From positions 181,172-245,171 of the forward strand of contig JXTC01000073.1 of NCBI GenBank assembly GCA_002914845.1: a DNA stretch of 64,000 nt, written 5' to 3'. Position numbers and translations under genes: made by a program. How positions within the stretch are numbered: the first letter of the stretch is position 1; the number at the start of each line of letters is the position of its first letter. A model generated the notes under the pieces. The model saw only the letters and a list, made by a program, of their open reading frames with translations. It did no database searches and was not told the DNA's origin. This document shows, piece by piece, positions 25,278 through 38,300 of the stretch. Source of the DNA: Trema orientale (Eukaryota; Streptophyta; Magnoliopsida; Rosales; Cannabaceae).

Positions 25278-28200
25278 TCAGCTTGATTGTTCAAGGCTTG
25301 GAAGGACAGTGGACTGAAGGTTTGGTTTATGCTGTAGACTTGTAGCCTGCTTGTGCGACTTCTGTCTTTCCTCTCCCTGTTGGGATGGTAACTTCTCTGG
25401 CCGGAGACGAGTTTCATCCAGCTCTACTTCTGGCTTTCTCTTCACCTTCTTCTTTGGCATGGCACCATCTCCCAACCTCACATCATCAAGGGAGTGGCTT
25501 GAACTTCCCTTGAACTTCTCTTGTTTTACCTTGTCGAAGCTCAGAACATTCAATGGACTGGGCATCCGCACGGCCACTGTTGACGCAGAAACTGGCTTGT
25601 TGGCTGAACTGTGACTGCCAGATTCAGTAGGCAACCTTTCTCGTATATATTGTGCCTGCGAAATTGAACTAGCCTCAACTCGAACATTCTCCTCTGTTCT
25701 AGGGGCTAACATCTTTTTCCTCTTGATTTTCTCCTGATCCTGAACAAAGATATTTCAACAAGTTGACAGATAATAAAAACTGTGTGATGCAAAAAACTAA
25801 AGATCATTAAAAAATGGCAATCAGGGGTATTACAAAACTATTCCTTTCTTTCCCTAAGCTTCAAAGGTTCCTTTAAACATAAAGACCAGTCCGCCCAAAA
25901 AAGAAGTTAGCTGCAACAGTAAAAAATTTTACCTGCATCTTCTTTAAAAAAGTATTTAAGTCTTGAACTAGTATGGATGCTAAACAACTTTGAAATATTT
26001 TCCAAACGGGAAGTAGAGACTTGGAAATAATTTAGGAGTTTCCCAGTCGATGATAGCATATTATCTACATGGACGCTATTTTGTCAAGAAACACCCGAGA
26101 ATACATTACATATAAATAAATGGGGCTTAAAGTATGACCGCAAAGTATGTCTAGACAGGAAAAAACACACAGCTTTTGTAAAAATCTACAGGGTAGGGAA
26201 TTCAGAGCACGAGCAAGACTATAAAACTCTTAAGTCCTCAAGTCTTAACAACAGTTAACAGTATGGAAAACATTTGAGTCAGCTGATGAATTTACAACTC
26301 GCTGGTACCTTATTTCTGCTATAAAGTGCTCTTCGCCTCTCTTTTGCCCGACATATTGCACCTTTGATCCCATGGTTATCCATGAAGCCATTTGGCCATA
26401 ATTTTGCGAGCTGAATTTACATGAGACTGAACATGTCAGGAAAGCTTCACGAAGATAACTGGAGGAAGTTTGACTAAGCACAAAAGTTTTAAGAAAGGCT
26501 CTTAAGCAGATGACCTTTAAAGAAACATAAAGGATTGGTTTATAATGCTACATTTATGAAAATAAATTATAGTGCATCCTCTAGGCTATAGCTTTTCCCA
26601 GTAAAACTTCCAAAATTTCCTTGGATAATAAAAAGGACAGACGTCAAAGGGAGGGACAGCAAGAAAAAGCAGGTCCTATAATCTGTATTTGGGAGTCTGA
26701 ATTCAGAAATCCTAGAATAGATTTGGCTGCTTTCATTATCTAACAGCTTACAAAATTTTCATACAGTACATTTTAGAAAGCACCCAAAAAACTTTGCCGA
26801 GACAAATTATTAAATAAGAAAGAAACACACGGAATAAATACCTCTGCATACAGCTTTCTAATTTGAGGACCAGCATCTTCATCCAGGCCCTGAAACATAA
26901 CCAATAACAATCAAAGAATAACATTAACCAACAAAAAGTTTCTTCCCAAAGAAGTAACAGATTATCAGAAGAGGCATTGCAGGACAAAACAGTACATCAA
27001 CATAAAGGTCGTAGAGATCACAGATCTTGTCCTCCAATGCTGCATCAATACTGAACTTTCTTTTAGAAGATTCTTTTTCTTCAGTAGGAATTTCCTGAAA
27101 ATCATCTGATGCTCCAGCTTGTTGCTCCAATGCCTGAAGTACATATTATGTATTTCATGCCAATCGTGAAAGGTTATTCTCACTGGTTTCTTCAGATACA
27201 ATACAATCACTAAAAACGTGGAAAAAAAAGAACAAAAAAGAAAGAAATGCTCCATGTAGATATAGTCTATAAACAGAAATTTAAGTAGAAGTTTATTAGT
27301 GGTGATGTGATTATCTAGTTTCTTTTGACATTAATTTCCACCCAACCAAAAAAGGCATAGCACTTTGGAACAAGTGTATACTAAACCGTACCTTCAACTC
27401 CATAGAGGGTGCCCGCATTTTAATCATGTCTGTAACTTCCTTCTTTATCTGTTGAAACCTATCATCTTTCTCCTGTTTTGCTGACAAACCCATACTAATC
27501 ATGACTTTTAAATTTCTCTGCAGCAAAATTGCATTGCAAAACGATCAGTGACATAGCAATTGCCAACCAAAAAGAATTTACTATACAGTCAAATGGGGGT
27601 AAACCAAGAGAGCATAATGAAGAATAACACCGCTATTCTGTGTAATAACCTAGCCAACGGAAGAATGCTTTAATTGCTTGTCAAATTAAATTTTTGTCAC
27701 TAATCCTTTTAGCCAAAAAAGGATAAGGGGAATAAAAGCCAAGTCATTAACCAAAGAACCATAAGAAACCTATAGATAGAATGCTATAAATGTTTGTCAA
27801 ATTAAAGTGTCACCTTTTTTTTTCTTGCAAAAAAGGAATATATGTACATATATTATATATGTAATATATACATATATAATATGGGCACCAATCCAGTAGG
27901 TATTTTTTTTTACCTATACATAGGTATCATTTTGGCCAATTAAAATTTATCATGCATATTTTTTTATAGTAAAAAGTAAGAGAGAGAAATATCATTAATG
28001 ATGCACGTCTTTTCGTGCACATCATTATAGCTATTAGATCACTCTTAGATGATGATCTAACAACTGAAAAAAAAATACCTTTACACAGGTGAAAAAAAAA
28101 TTCCTACCGGATTGGCAACCATATAATATATTTATAGAGAGAAGTCATTAGTCCAAGAACCATAAGTAGCCGACAGATATTCTTAGTTTAGGCCCTGAAT

Positions 28201-30275
28201 CTTGCGTGTATATGTAAATCATTTAAAAATAAAAGTCAAGCAACCGGTATTGGAGAATAACACCTTAAACATATGATACTTTCATACCTTCAATGTTCTG
28301 AGCTGTATTAAGTGACCCAGAATACTCATAAGCCGGTTAAGTAACTCTTTTGAAACTTTTCCATGGCTAGCCTGCTGCATCGAAATACAAATTCCTTTAC
28401 AAATTTATAGTAACTGTGTTGTTTGTGTATATGTGGCCTGGTTTACAAATGTGAGACTTTGAAAGCAAAGAAGAACCAAAAGTTTTGCAATTTCAATCAG
28501 TTTAGCAAGAGTACCGCTAGTCTGGCAACTTTCGCAAGCTTCATTTTAATTTCTCTAGGCAATCTCCTCTTAATGGCCTGTGATGAATTATCCGCCTCTT
28601 GACTTTCCACAGCAGGCGGCCTCGCTGTAATTTTTACACAAAATGTTTTACTATTGCCAGAAGAAAATCATCCTGAAATTGTCATTTATTGAGCACAAAA
28701 CACAAAAGGAACTAGCCCAAAATACCATCAAAATTAAAATAAATGTTGCAAGAACTTGAAATCTTACATTCTGCAACCATTTTCTCTAACTCCCTAATAG
28801 CCTTTTCAAGCATTGAACCTTTTGGCCTTATGCTAGAACCATCCTTTTTGTGCATGTGTGATGTTTTCTGCAAAGAACAAATGCAAAATGGAAAGAGGCA
28901 TCAAGCATCATGGATTAGACATACGAGACGAAAACTACGCATAGATTTCTGTAATTACCCAGAGAGAGCATTACAAGAAACTTCAATTTTCCAAAATAAT
29001 CAACTTAACCTGCTTTTCCTCAAATAAAACTCAGAACAATCCAGAAGACTAAAAATGAAGCAAACATATGGCTGGGGCACGGTCAAGCACACATTTTACA
29101 TATTTAATTCCGTGGTCAAGGGTAGTCTCTCATATCTTTTGTGACTGATTGACTATGCCTTTTAATAAATGCTTACCCATTTATAAAAATGGATGGAAAA
29201 GAAAATTACTTACAAACAGATAAGAAATGGACAGATGGAAAAGAAAATTACTAACAAACAGATAAGAAACGGACAGACCGTATTAATTAAAACCTACGCC
29301 ATTACAATACCCACCTCACCCACCAGCCATATTCAACACCAAAAACTCACATAGAAACAACTAGAATAGACAATTTCCTTATTAACCTGGTAAAAGATTA
29401 ATATTAACCTCTCTGCACACTAACAAAACAAGTCCATAAAATCTTTACATGGGCACACTTCACAACATGAATTTTCCGAATTGTAATGTCTTGCAACCCA
29501 TTTCATGAAGTTATCTGATACTCTGACCAAATGTTTTTGTCCACGGATTATGTAACAATTCATCAAATCAAAATAAGAAAGAGAACAATTCGAAATACTA
29601 ACAACCCATGCAATTAATTCACTAACAATTAAGAGATTTAGAATAACTAACCGCTGCTGGCATGGAGTACTTTCCCTCAAACATGTTGACATCAGAAAGT
29701 TCACGGATGCCATTTTTTTCCCTGGCCCGAACTGTTGATTCCAACTCATCAACATTGCTCAATGGTCTGCCAGATTGTGATTTGGATTGTGCATAAGCGC
29801 TTCTGTCATGATATTTTGGATGTGAAGAATCAGAGGATACAGCCACATCTTTAAACTTGCTACTTGGATCTTTAGATAATAGGGCTCCAGCCTTCTGCTT
29901 ATCAATATCCTTTACCTCTGCTAATGTCATAGTAGTATCTCCATTTGAAACTTTCAGATTAGAAGGATCCAATATTGTTTTTGAATCAGAAGATTTCTTT
30001 TTAGAGCAAAATGCTGAAGCATTCAACTGATTCTGAAATTTCATATCGTCACTCTGTTCGCCAGATACAGCTACCGTTTGAGTGGCTGAGGACAAGTTCT
30101 TTGCAGGTGCAGATGTAATCTTACCAGTAGCCATTTTACCTAATTTTGCATGTTTATTTTGCACACGACCATCATCATTTTCACCATTACCCTTTGCCAA
30201 ATCCTTTCTTCGCCTTTTCTTTGGTTGCTGGTTAGGTAATACAGTAGGTTCACTTCTCAAAAGGAAAGAGACCGG

Positions 30276-30307
<32 letters not shown>

Positions 30308-32659
30308 CAAAAAAACCAAAAAAACCAAAAAAACAACGTCAAATTAATATATTGAAAGCGTTATCTATTCAATTCAACTTCTCTGAAATAATACACTCAG
30401 AGGAATATTAAGTTTCAAAATGTTTTAGCCCTATCTATTCAACTTCTCTGAAAAACATATAAAACTACATATTCAACATAACCAAAACTAAGTTGAAAAT
30501 AAAGAATTTGAACATATTGACTTCAACCAATAAATTTTTCACTTGATACATGCATGTGCCTGCACAAGTGAAGTTCTAGTGGTCACACAGAAATTTATGA
30601 AAGCTGGATGACACATAATATTCATTAATCTATAAAAGTGCATACCAGATAATAAAGAAAACACTATTGTAAGTAAACACCACAACCAATACTGCATGTA
30701 GGTCAAAGAGAACATATGATTCTTTATCAGTTCCATCAGAAAATTGTGTCCTATCGTTCTACTCTTACAAAAAGAAAATTGATAACTACTCATTATTCAA
30801 ATTTAAGATATTAGTTTCAAATTTCTAAAACAATTTCTTCACAAAAATTTGCAGAAACCAGAATATTGAAAACTTCTATAAGGTCTTCACCAAAATCTGT
30901 GTATAATTGCTATCTGACAGTAATTTTATATATTTATTCATTTAATTTTCAAACAAGACAACATCAAAAGGAAGGTGCAAACAAACCCACATGCGTTCCA
31001 GCTTTCCTCTGTTAACGAAAAAGCCATCATGTTTTATGGCGGAATTATCCACTTCAAAATATTCATCCTGCAAACACAGAAAAGAAATAAGGGAACACTC
31101 TTACAACAATATATACCATAACACTAAGTTGCTAGCAACCATAGAAGGACAACTTTCAATATAGATGAGAATATATAAGCAAAAAAAACGGAGACTAACC
31201 AACTCAGCATCATCGATAAAAGAGTCTTCTGTATCATACTGATCATCATCAGGCATGTCATTGCGATCTTCATCATCACTACTATCTTTGCCCTGACACA
31301 TTTTATTGAGCATTAGCCAAATAGAATATGATGTTGTCACAAAAATGGTTTTAAATGACAGCACATACCATATAAAGTCGTTCAATCTTCTCAATAACAG
31401 CACTAAATCGATTTGGTGCAGGCTCATCTTTCACTTCATCGCCATCTTGTTGTACCTAAGCGAACCAAATTGTAAAGGAAATCAGGTTGTGTATGATTTT
31501 TCGGACAACAGAGAATCAGCAAAAGTCTACGCAAAATAAAGTTCTAAAAACAATAAAGATTTTTTTTAAGGCAATTTATTAATAATCCTCATCAAAAATC
31601 AAGAACATTGTGACAATATTATGCAATACATGCAAATAACTTCCCAACTGGACCTGAATACATGATTTTATACAAACATGTCGGCAGTAAAACGATTATT
31701 TTTGAATTAAATAATACATGGAATGGAAAACGCAATCATTATTAGCGACAAAAAAAATAAGTTCCATTTTCAGCCAATTAAAATCACAATTTAGGGGGAG
31801 AAAACAAAAAACATCCGTGATGGAAACAGCAAATGGCGCAAATTTGCATAAGTTGAACGGGCTCGTATCGGTAGAGAATGTGCTCAAGAGAGCTCCTAGC
31901 TAGATATTTCTAATATTCTCCGAATGATTTACATAACCTCATGGGAAAGCCTACAAATTTTTCCATCTACCAACTGGTAAGAGGAAGAGTCATGAAGATC
32001 GACTTAGTTCCATTAGTGGCAAAAACCAAGGAAACGAATCTAGTTTTATAGCAATCACTTAAAACATTATCATTTTAGTGGTATATCAATCTAAAAGTGA
32101 GCCAGACAAGAAAAAGATAACGCTCAGCCTTTGTCATCTGAATCATTCTAATTTTGTTCTTAAGATGAACGAAATTAATGGTTAACGAAATTCAAAGCCA
32201 ATTAACAACTTTAACGTTAAGGGAGAACCAGAATGAACAACTACGATATCATATGCCAACCCAGTTCATGAAATTCAAAGCCAAATAACAAAAAAGCATT
32301 ACCACCCAGATTAAGCAAAACCCATGACAACAAACCAAGTATACTTCGTAGTAACCAAAAGCGAAATAGCAAAACGCATTATGATGATGCCCATTCAATA
32401 TAGTCATAAGTATCGGATTAGAGGGTCTCACGGGAGCGATACGAGACTCAAGGGCGGGATGGGCATTGACAGGAGGCTCGGGTGCGGGAGCAGAAGAAGG
32501 CCCATTGACCTTATTAGCGTCCTTCATGAGCTTCTTCCACGAGACTATGGTGGTCTCACCGGGCCGGAGCTCGACCGTGAACATTTGGCGGTCACCGGAC
32601 TTGACAAACGACGACGAAGCCCTCGACGAATCACCGCCGCCGCGCTTCTCTTCCTCCAT
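25278..32659 (-). CDS. UBN: Ubinuclein-like protein, HIRA histone-chaperone subunit (complete, 13 coding exons)
   Basis: Nuclear subunit of the HIR complex that deposits histone H3.3 outside replication; Arabidopsis paralogs are UBN1 (At1g21610) and UBN2 (At1g77310). Exons: 32659-32432, 31455-31369, 31292-31200, 31067-30991, 30252-29652, 28867-28768, 28624-28515, 28374-28288, 27517-27392, 27133-26996, 26889-26842, 26410-26309, 25739-25278; 752 aa with consistent phase. Features: N-terminal FTVELRPGETTIVSWKKL; acidic Hpc2-related domain (MPDDDQYDTEDSFIDDAELD then EYFEVDNSAIKHDGFFVNRG, about 117-157), the HIRA-contacting segment; basic PKKRRRKDLAK, a likely nuclear signal; ubinuclein middle domain with LEKAIRELEKMVAE and LPREIKMKLAKVARLA; WPNGFMDNHGIKGAICRAKE; Lys-rich C terminus with KKKVKRKPEVEL. 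Intron 8 holds a 238-bp MITE. Two acceptors (exons 5 and 8) are NAGNAG tandems. UBN1/2 cannot be told apart, since the split is Brassicaceae-specific. Confidence 0.93.
27883..28120. mobile_element. Mutator-like MITE in ubinuclein intron 8
   Basis: 238 bp with long imperfect terminal inverted repeats: left GGGCACCAATCCAGTAGGTA, right (reverse complement) GGTTGCCAATCCGGTAGGAA. Flanked by a perfect 9-bp direct repeat ATATAATAT (27874-27882 and 28121-28129). Long TIRs plus a 9-bp duplication point to a Mutator-type MITE, although an AT-rich duplication in an AT-rich intron has some chance of coincidence. Confidence 0.8.
30278..30335. repeat. Poly-A / (CAAAAAAC) simple repeat at an intron end
   Basis: On the - strand this is a long T tract just upstream of the exon 5 acceptor of the ubinuclein-like gene, so it doubles as an extreme polypyrimidine tract. 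Confidence 0.85.
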
Positions 32660-33640
32660 CGAAAATGGAAGTTGCGGGGGTTGGGAGGAGGAGAATTCTA
32701 GGGTACGGTTTTGGGGATCGAAGATTCGAGAGAATTAGGATTTGAGCGACATGGGGGCGGGGAATTTGGGAAAAGGTTTTCAAAGCCCTAGAAAGACGAA
32801 GCTAATAATGAAGGTGAGTAAAGAGAGAGAAAAGGGGGAAGAAAAGATTGGGCGGGATTAGAGGGAAACTGGCTTCTTTAACCGCAAAAACAACTGGGTC
32901 TTGAAAAAAATTTTCTCGCTCTTTCCTTTCCGAGAAAGTGAGAGGAGGGAAAATAGAAAAATGGGATATGGGGGTGACGGGTACAATTCTCCGGGTCGGA
33001 CCCGAACCCGATTGGGGGGCAGGAAAAAAGAAAGTTGCCTCCTTTAAAAGCCAACGTTTTGCCACTTGCCGCCCTGGTTTAAGGCTTCTCAAGTAACCGG
33101 AGACTAACGGGTTTCCGACGAATCAATGGATCTTGGGTCGGTATGGTATCCAGTCCACTACTAACCACTTCCACGTCCCAATGCCCATTAGCTTACGCGA
33201 TTTTCTTTTTTTTAACCAAAAAAAAAAAAAATCAATTGTCAATTTCCAAAGTATTAATTTCATGTGATTTCTGAAAATTCAAAATCATGCATTTAAAGCA
33301 CTTTTCGTATCCATATTCCGTTTCATGTGTTTCGAGTTTTTATGTCGTTTTTGTTTTAGTTTTGCTGCCGTTTGATTTCCAGTTGTCGTTTTTCAGTTGT
33401 GGGCGGACGTGCGGTGTTCTCGTTTTGTTGCCGTTCTTGGCTTTTCTTGTCGTTTTTTCACCTCTCCACTTTTGTTGTCGTTAATGAATTGATAGTCGTC
33501 TAGAATCTTTTGCCGTTAAATTTTATTGTCGTTTTTCATTCTCTTGTCGTTTCCCGGATAATATTTGAAAGCAATTTCCTTGAAATCAGAACAGATACCA
33601 AAGCTCAGTGACTCGCTCCTTAACTTTCGTGTCCGAAGCC
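32660..33640. promoter_or_regulatory. Divergent promoter region, ubinuclein-like / pTAC6
   Basis: 981 bp separate the two start codons, which point away from each other, so both promoters and 5' UTRs must lie here. It is GC-richer near the ubinuclein start. Several GTCGTTTT-type words cluster at 33340-33550 upstream of pTAC6. No TATA box can be assigned with confidence. Open frames inside are not supported as genes. Confidence 0.6.
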
Positions 33641-35937
33641 ATGAGAGCAGTCACTCTGCTCCTTTCTTCTCCGCCATTCTCACTCAGACCCCTCACGGCC
33701 ACCACCTCCACCTCTTCCTTCCTCCATTCCCCACCCCACTTGGCCTTCCCACCCCTCAAGCTTAAACCCTCACTAAACCCCTTATCCCCGTCACCCAACA
33801 GGTCCTTCGTCGTCCGCGCCGACGATGGCGACGCCGACGGAGGAGGCCCCGACGACTACGACATGGACGACGAGGAGCTCGAAGAGGTCGACAACAAGAA
33901 GGACTTCGACATCGAGTACGACCCACTAGCCGCGGCGGCCGCCGCGTCGGCCTCCGTCGATGTTGGCCCCGACGAGGACATTTCCATGGTGCTGCAGAGC
34001 GAGACTTTCGTCTCGACCCAGGGCTGGGACTCGGAGATGGTCGTGGATTACAGGATTAACGAGAACGAGTTCCACAAGATTAGCTTGTTCCATTGTGATT
34101 TCTTCATCCGAAAACCCCCTGACCCGGATAACGATGTCTATGATTTCAGAGAGGTCCCTCCTCGTTTTTTACTTTTCTTATTTACCCTTTTCGAATCTCA
34201 TGTTCTCTGAGCTAGTTAATTAGTTGGGTTTTTGTTTATTATCGTTTTTGACATTTTTCTTTGTAAAATTTTTGAACTTGGGTTTTGTAGATGTATGTTA
34301 CTCCTCCGGACACGGATGTTTATGCGATACCCAAGGTTCTTGCTCCAATGCCTCAGAAGGTACTTTGCTTTTGAAGATTACACATTTTGTTGTTATGTTT
34401 CAATGAGCTTGGGGCGGAAAGGCCACCAAATTTACGGGCAAGACTTGGTATTTTGTCTTAATTTGAAAAGGGTATTTAGGATAACCTTTATTGAATATGG
34501 TAATATGAGAGATAACTCCTGAAACATGCTCTCAATTACCTTATATTGATGGATTTTTCTTTACATATCTCTGAAAAACTGCAGTATATCCGCTGTGCGA
34601 AGAGTGATTACGGAATGTACAATGTCACAGAACCACCAATTGATGCACCTAGAGATCCAATGTATAAATCTGAGAGAGAGATCATGAAGGTATGCTTACA
34701 TTTGTTTTCTTCAACTACATGTCATCTATTTCGGGCCAAAGTTTCTTTAGTACCAGAAGGGATCAAAATTTTCATCTTTATTTCGAATTCTATCTTTCTG
34801 GATTGTCAGGTGTTCATTCCTGATTGTGGCCACATTTGACGAATCTTAGTTTCAATTTTGTTGAACCACACGTTACAAATATTGGCAGAATAGTAATTTG
34901 CATAATTTTCTTCTTTCATGGAAAAAGCAGTAAGACTACGCATTGCTTGTTTAGTGTCATTTTTGTTCTCTTGTTTGTGTTTTCTTAACAAAAAGAATGG
35001 CGGGAACACTCTTAAGCAAACATTTTGAGAATATCTCAACCTTTGATTTGATATTTGGTTTAAGATAACAAATAACGAAAAGCAAAAGTGATATCAATGC
35101 CCTTAGCATTGGCAATATTTTTCTACATGAAGAAACACATTGATATAGGCGGTCAATGCTACACTGACCTTTACAGTGGTAAGAAGTTATACAAGCAAAA
35201 TTAATAGTTAAATATATTGTCCTCATTTTCTTCTTGATAAATGATGTTGGTTCACGTCAACAGCTTCACAAGGGATGCATTTCATTTGCAGGTTTTTTTG
35301 ACAAAGCACTACAGGAACCGAAGGTTGGGTGATCCAGAATTTGTGCTGGATTTTGAGGAAATCTATGTTATAGATTCCAAAACAAAATCAATTACCAGAG
35401 CAAAAGTTCTGGTGAGAAACTTGTCTTTTAAATTTGAGTCTATACTTTTAATCGTGTTTGATACTATTCATGCGCGCCACAATACATGCTTGTGCCCTGA
35501 ATTTTTAACATTTCTTTGCCGCCATTTTGATTTGAATGAATTTGGTTTGGTTGTGCAGTTTCTTTACAAGAGCATCTTAAAAATACCATTTTTATGAACT
35601 TACTGTGTTTTATCTTAATTCGTCATTTGACAATTTTCATGTGTTTCATAGGTCACAATCCCAGAAGGACGGAAAAGAGATAGAAAAACTGACCTTCTTG
35701 TTATACGTGATAATGGGAATTCCTTCAAAATAATTCATTCGGTAACCAACTATGATCCAAATATTTCAAGCAATTTATTGTCAAGCTTGGCCTGATTCAG
35801 TGTTTCTTATGTACTTTCAGAGTGAAAGAGATGACCCTACCACGGTGATAGAGAGGGAAGAGTGGGCAAAATCTAGAGAGGACATGGAGAGACATCTTAG
35901 GAAGCTACGGGACTTCAACATTTCAAACTGGTTTTAA
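33641..35937 (+). CDS. PTAC6: pTAC6 / PAP8, plastid RNA polymerase-associated protein (complete, 6 exons)
   Basis: Subunit-associated protein of the plastid-encoded RNA polymerase, needed for chloroplast transcription and greening; Arabidopsis PTAC6/PAP8 (At1g21600) is about 328 aa. Exons: 33641-34153, 34291-34359, 34585-34689, 35292-35411, 35652-35741, 35821-35937; all GT-AG and all phase 0; 337 aa. N terminus (about 1-60) is Ser/Thr/Pro-rich without acidic residues, a chloroplast transit peptide; then an acidic tract (GDADGGGPDDYDMDDEELEE), then the conserved core with VSTQGWDSEMVVDYRINENE, YVTPPDTDVYAIPKVLAPMP and IYVIDSKTKSITRAKVLV; ends LRKLRDFNISNWF. Start chosen at the first ATG giving a transit peptide; the in-frame upstream extension lacks an ATG. 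A 63-bp imperfect tandem duplication spans the stop codon (35922 and 35985). Confidence 0.93.
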
Positions 35938-36420
35938 TCATCCGGCCTAGTTCAAACATTTGCTTGTGAAGATGAAACAGTTGCTTCAAACTGGTTTTAA
36001 TCATCCATCTGAGGTCAAAGGTTGCTGGTGGAGATGAACCAGCAAGAAAATGCAGATTTTTTGGAGGTGATCATACACAATTATGTTCAACTTATTCGAC
36101 ATGTATTAGCAAGTCAGCAACTGGGACTAATGCTAGATTTATGAGCTGATGCTGATTGCTGGATTTATAAAATGTTGATAGATGTTTATGGTGGTTAAGC
36201 TTCCTGTAGGTTAGCCTGAAAGTAGCTGAACCCCTGCATTTTGCTCTGTTGGCAGTATGTTAAGGCTGATGAAATATGGAAAGTTTAAAGGGGTCCTCGG
36301 TCTTCTTTGGTCTTTTGTTTTTGATCATTATTGTTATTATTTACTTATATGAAACAGGATTTTGTTGATATCTGCATATTAAACTTAGGCCATTGGCCTT
36401 GATCAATTATGTGCATTTGA
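35938..36420 (+). other. pTAC6 3' UTR region
   Basis: Non-coding sequence after the stop, starting inside the 63-bp duplication. Extent of the UTR is a guess; no classical AATAAA is obvious. Confidence 0.5.
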
Positions 36421-36629
36421 TGTTTTCCGCAGGCGAAGGATTTGTGACGTGGTGAGATATTGAGATATGATATTTGATCAAATTAAAATGATACTATTCC
36501 TCTTCCTCTATGAAAAAGACGTATTCTCAGGAAGATAGGACAAATACTAAGGAGAACAAAATCAACGAAAGCAAAATTTTGGTTCTTGTAATGTCTATCC
36601 AAATGCTAAACGTCTCGTGGTAGTGTGTG

Positions 36630-37490
36630 CTTTTGGTTTGGGGTAATGGTATTGGAATGAAATGATACGAAATGGAATGATTTGTGGTACGTCTTTTTTA
36701 CGTTAAGAATAAGCTTTCCTAAACTAAATGAGTGAAAAGCGTATTCCTTTCCAATCTTAATAATTTGTGCCCAGAATACACTTTAAAAGTTTCACCAATC
36801 TATCATTATTAAGTAAATATTTGCCTTCAGAGCAAAAAAAAAAAAGAGTAAATATATGCCTTAATACCAATTTATTGCTAACCTTAAATGATATTTGCCT
36901 TAATACCAATTTATTGCTAAACTTAAATGAATTGAATTTTTTTTCCATCATATTAGTAAGATTACAACCAAACAAATTATCTACTAATAATCCTTCTCCT
37001 TTTTTTATTTTTATTATGAAATTTATACACAAACTGGCCTAAATTTGAATCTTTCTCCTCTCATACACTCCCAATAATCCTTGGCTAGCATTTCTATTCT
37101 TATTCCACTCATATTACCATTACTATTCTATCTACTATTTATATTGTGCAACCAAACATTTAGGTCATGTTTGGTTCAATAGAATAGAATAGAAATAGTA
37201 ATAGGAATTGTAATGAAGTGGAATTAGAATGAGAATAGAAATAATATTCTATTATTTAGTTGAATTAGTGAAATGGAATGGAATAAATATTGTATTAACT
37301 AAAATACCTTTACTTTTAGATATCCTAATAGGGAAAAAAAGGAAAAGTTGAGTTATAAAGTAATTAATTAAAATGTGGAATCATTATTCTTTACTTTTTT
37401 TAAGGCATGAGAATTTTGCCAAATGATGGAATTAAGATTCCAAAAGAATTATGATTCCATAATTTAAAACTAAACCAAACAAGGAAATGG
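36630..37490. repeat. MITE-like sequences with TTTGGTTC ends
   Basis: Two adjoining stretches (about 36630-37155 and 37163-37480) have opposed TTTGGTT/AACCAAA ends and interior GGAATGGAAT / ATTCTATT words, typical of plant MITEs with 'GTTTGGTT' termini. A short internal tandem duplication (CCTTAATACCAATTTATTGC) lies at 36859-36920. Exact ends and target duplications were not resolved. Confidence 0.45.
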
Positions 37491-37499
37491 ACAATAAAA

Positions 37500-38300
37500 A
37501 GAATGACCATTGTTTTGGGGTTCTCCCAATTTTTGGGATTGACTCTAAAAATATGGATTAGTGTTAATTAAGTACAGAATTAACAAATCTAAGCAAGAGT
37601 GCTCAAGCTACATGTAGTAGGGAACAAACAACACAAGTCTAAGAAAAACGACACGTAGCACGTCCTAAGCTACATATCATTTGGAACCCATTCACCAATG
37701 CTTGGATTACAAATTAAACTACATGTCATCCAAGGAGAACTACATGTAGTTTGGGGCTGAACTACATGTCATTTAGACCCAATTCCATGTCACTTGAAGT
37801 TCTCCTCACTTCGGTCTCAACTACATGTCACTCAAGGGAAGACTATGTGTCGTTCAGAGACACTTTCCCTTGTTTACAAGCTCCTAGCTTCAGACTCAAG
37901 TAGCTCTCATGGTCCTAGAAAATTCTAGAAGTTTCCAACTTCTGTCCAAAGGTCTTGTAGCATAAGTACTTACAAAGCAAGCTGTCCATAGGCTTCTAGA
38001 AAGCTCCGAAGGTGTCTAACTTATAGACTAAGGCTTGAGCCTTCTTGGAAATCAAGGCAAAGCTTGCCTATAAATAAAATGTACCTCCCCCACTTGTAAG
38101 AAGAATTTTTGGAGCACCAAAATCATTAATACTATTCCTCTCCTTCTTTTACTTTCTTACTCTCGTGCTTGCTCTTTCTCTTATTCATCCGAGACCCTCA
38201 AATCCCCTTCCTCTCGTGTTGTAGCCGAAGCCAATGCTTCCTTCTCAATTGCTCCAACTACCTTGATATCTATTGCAAATCACAAACATCAACACCACCG
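37500..38300 (+). repeat. LTR-like remnant (unclassified)
   Basis: Contains recurring ACTACATGTAG/ACTACATGTCA words (37608-37850), then GCCTATAAATAAAATGTACC (about 38069) followed by a pyrimidine-rich stretch to 38230, the promoter/leader layout common in plant copia LTRs. Neither LTR boundary nor a target duplication could be fixed. Confidence 0.35.
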
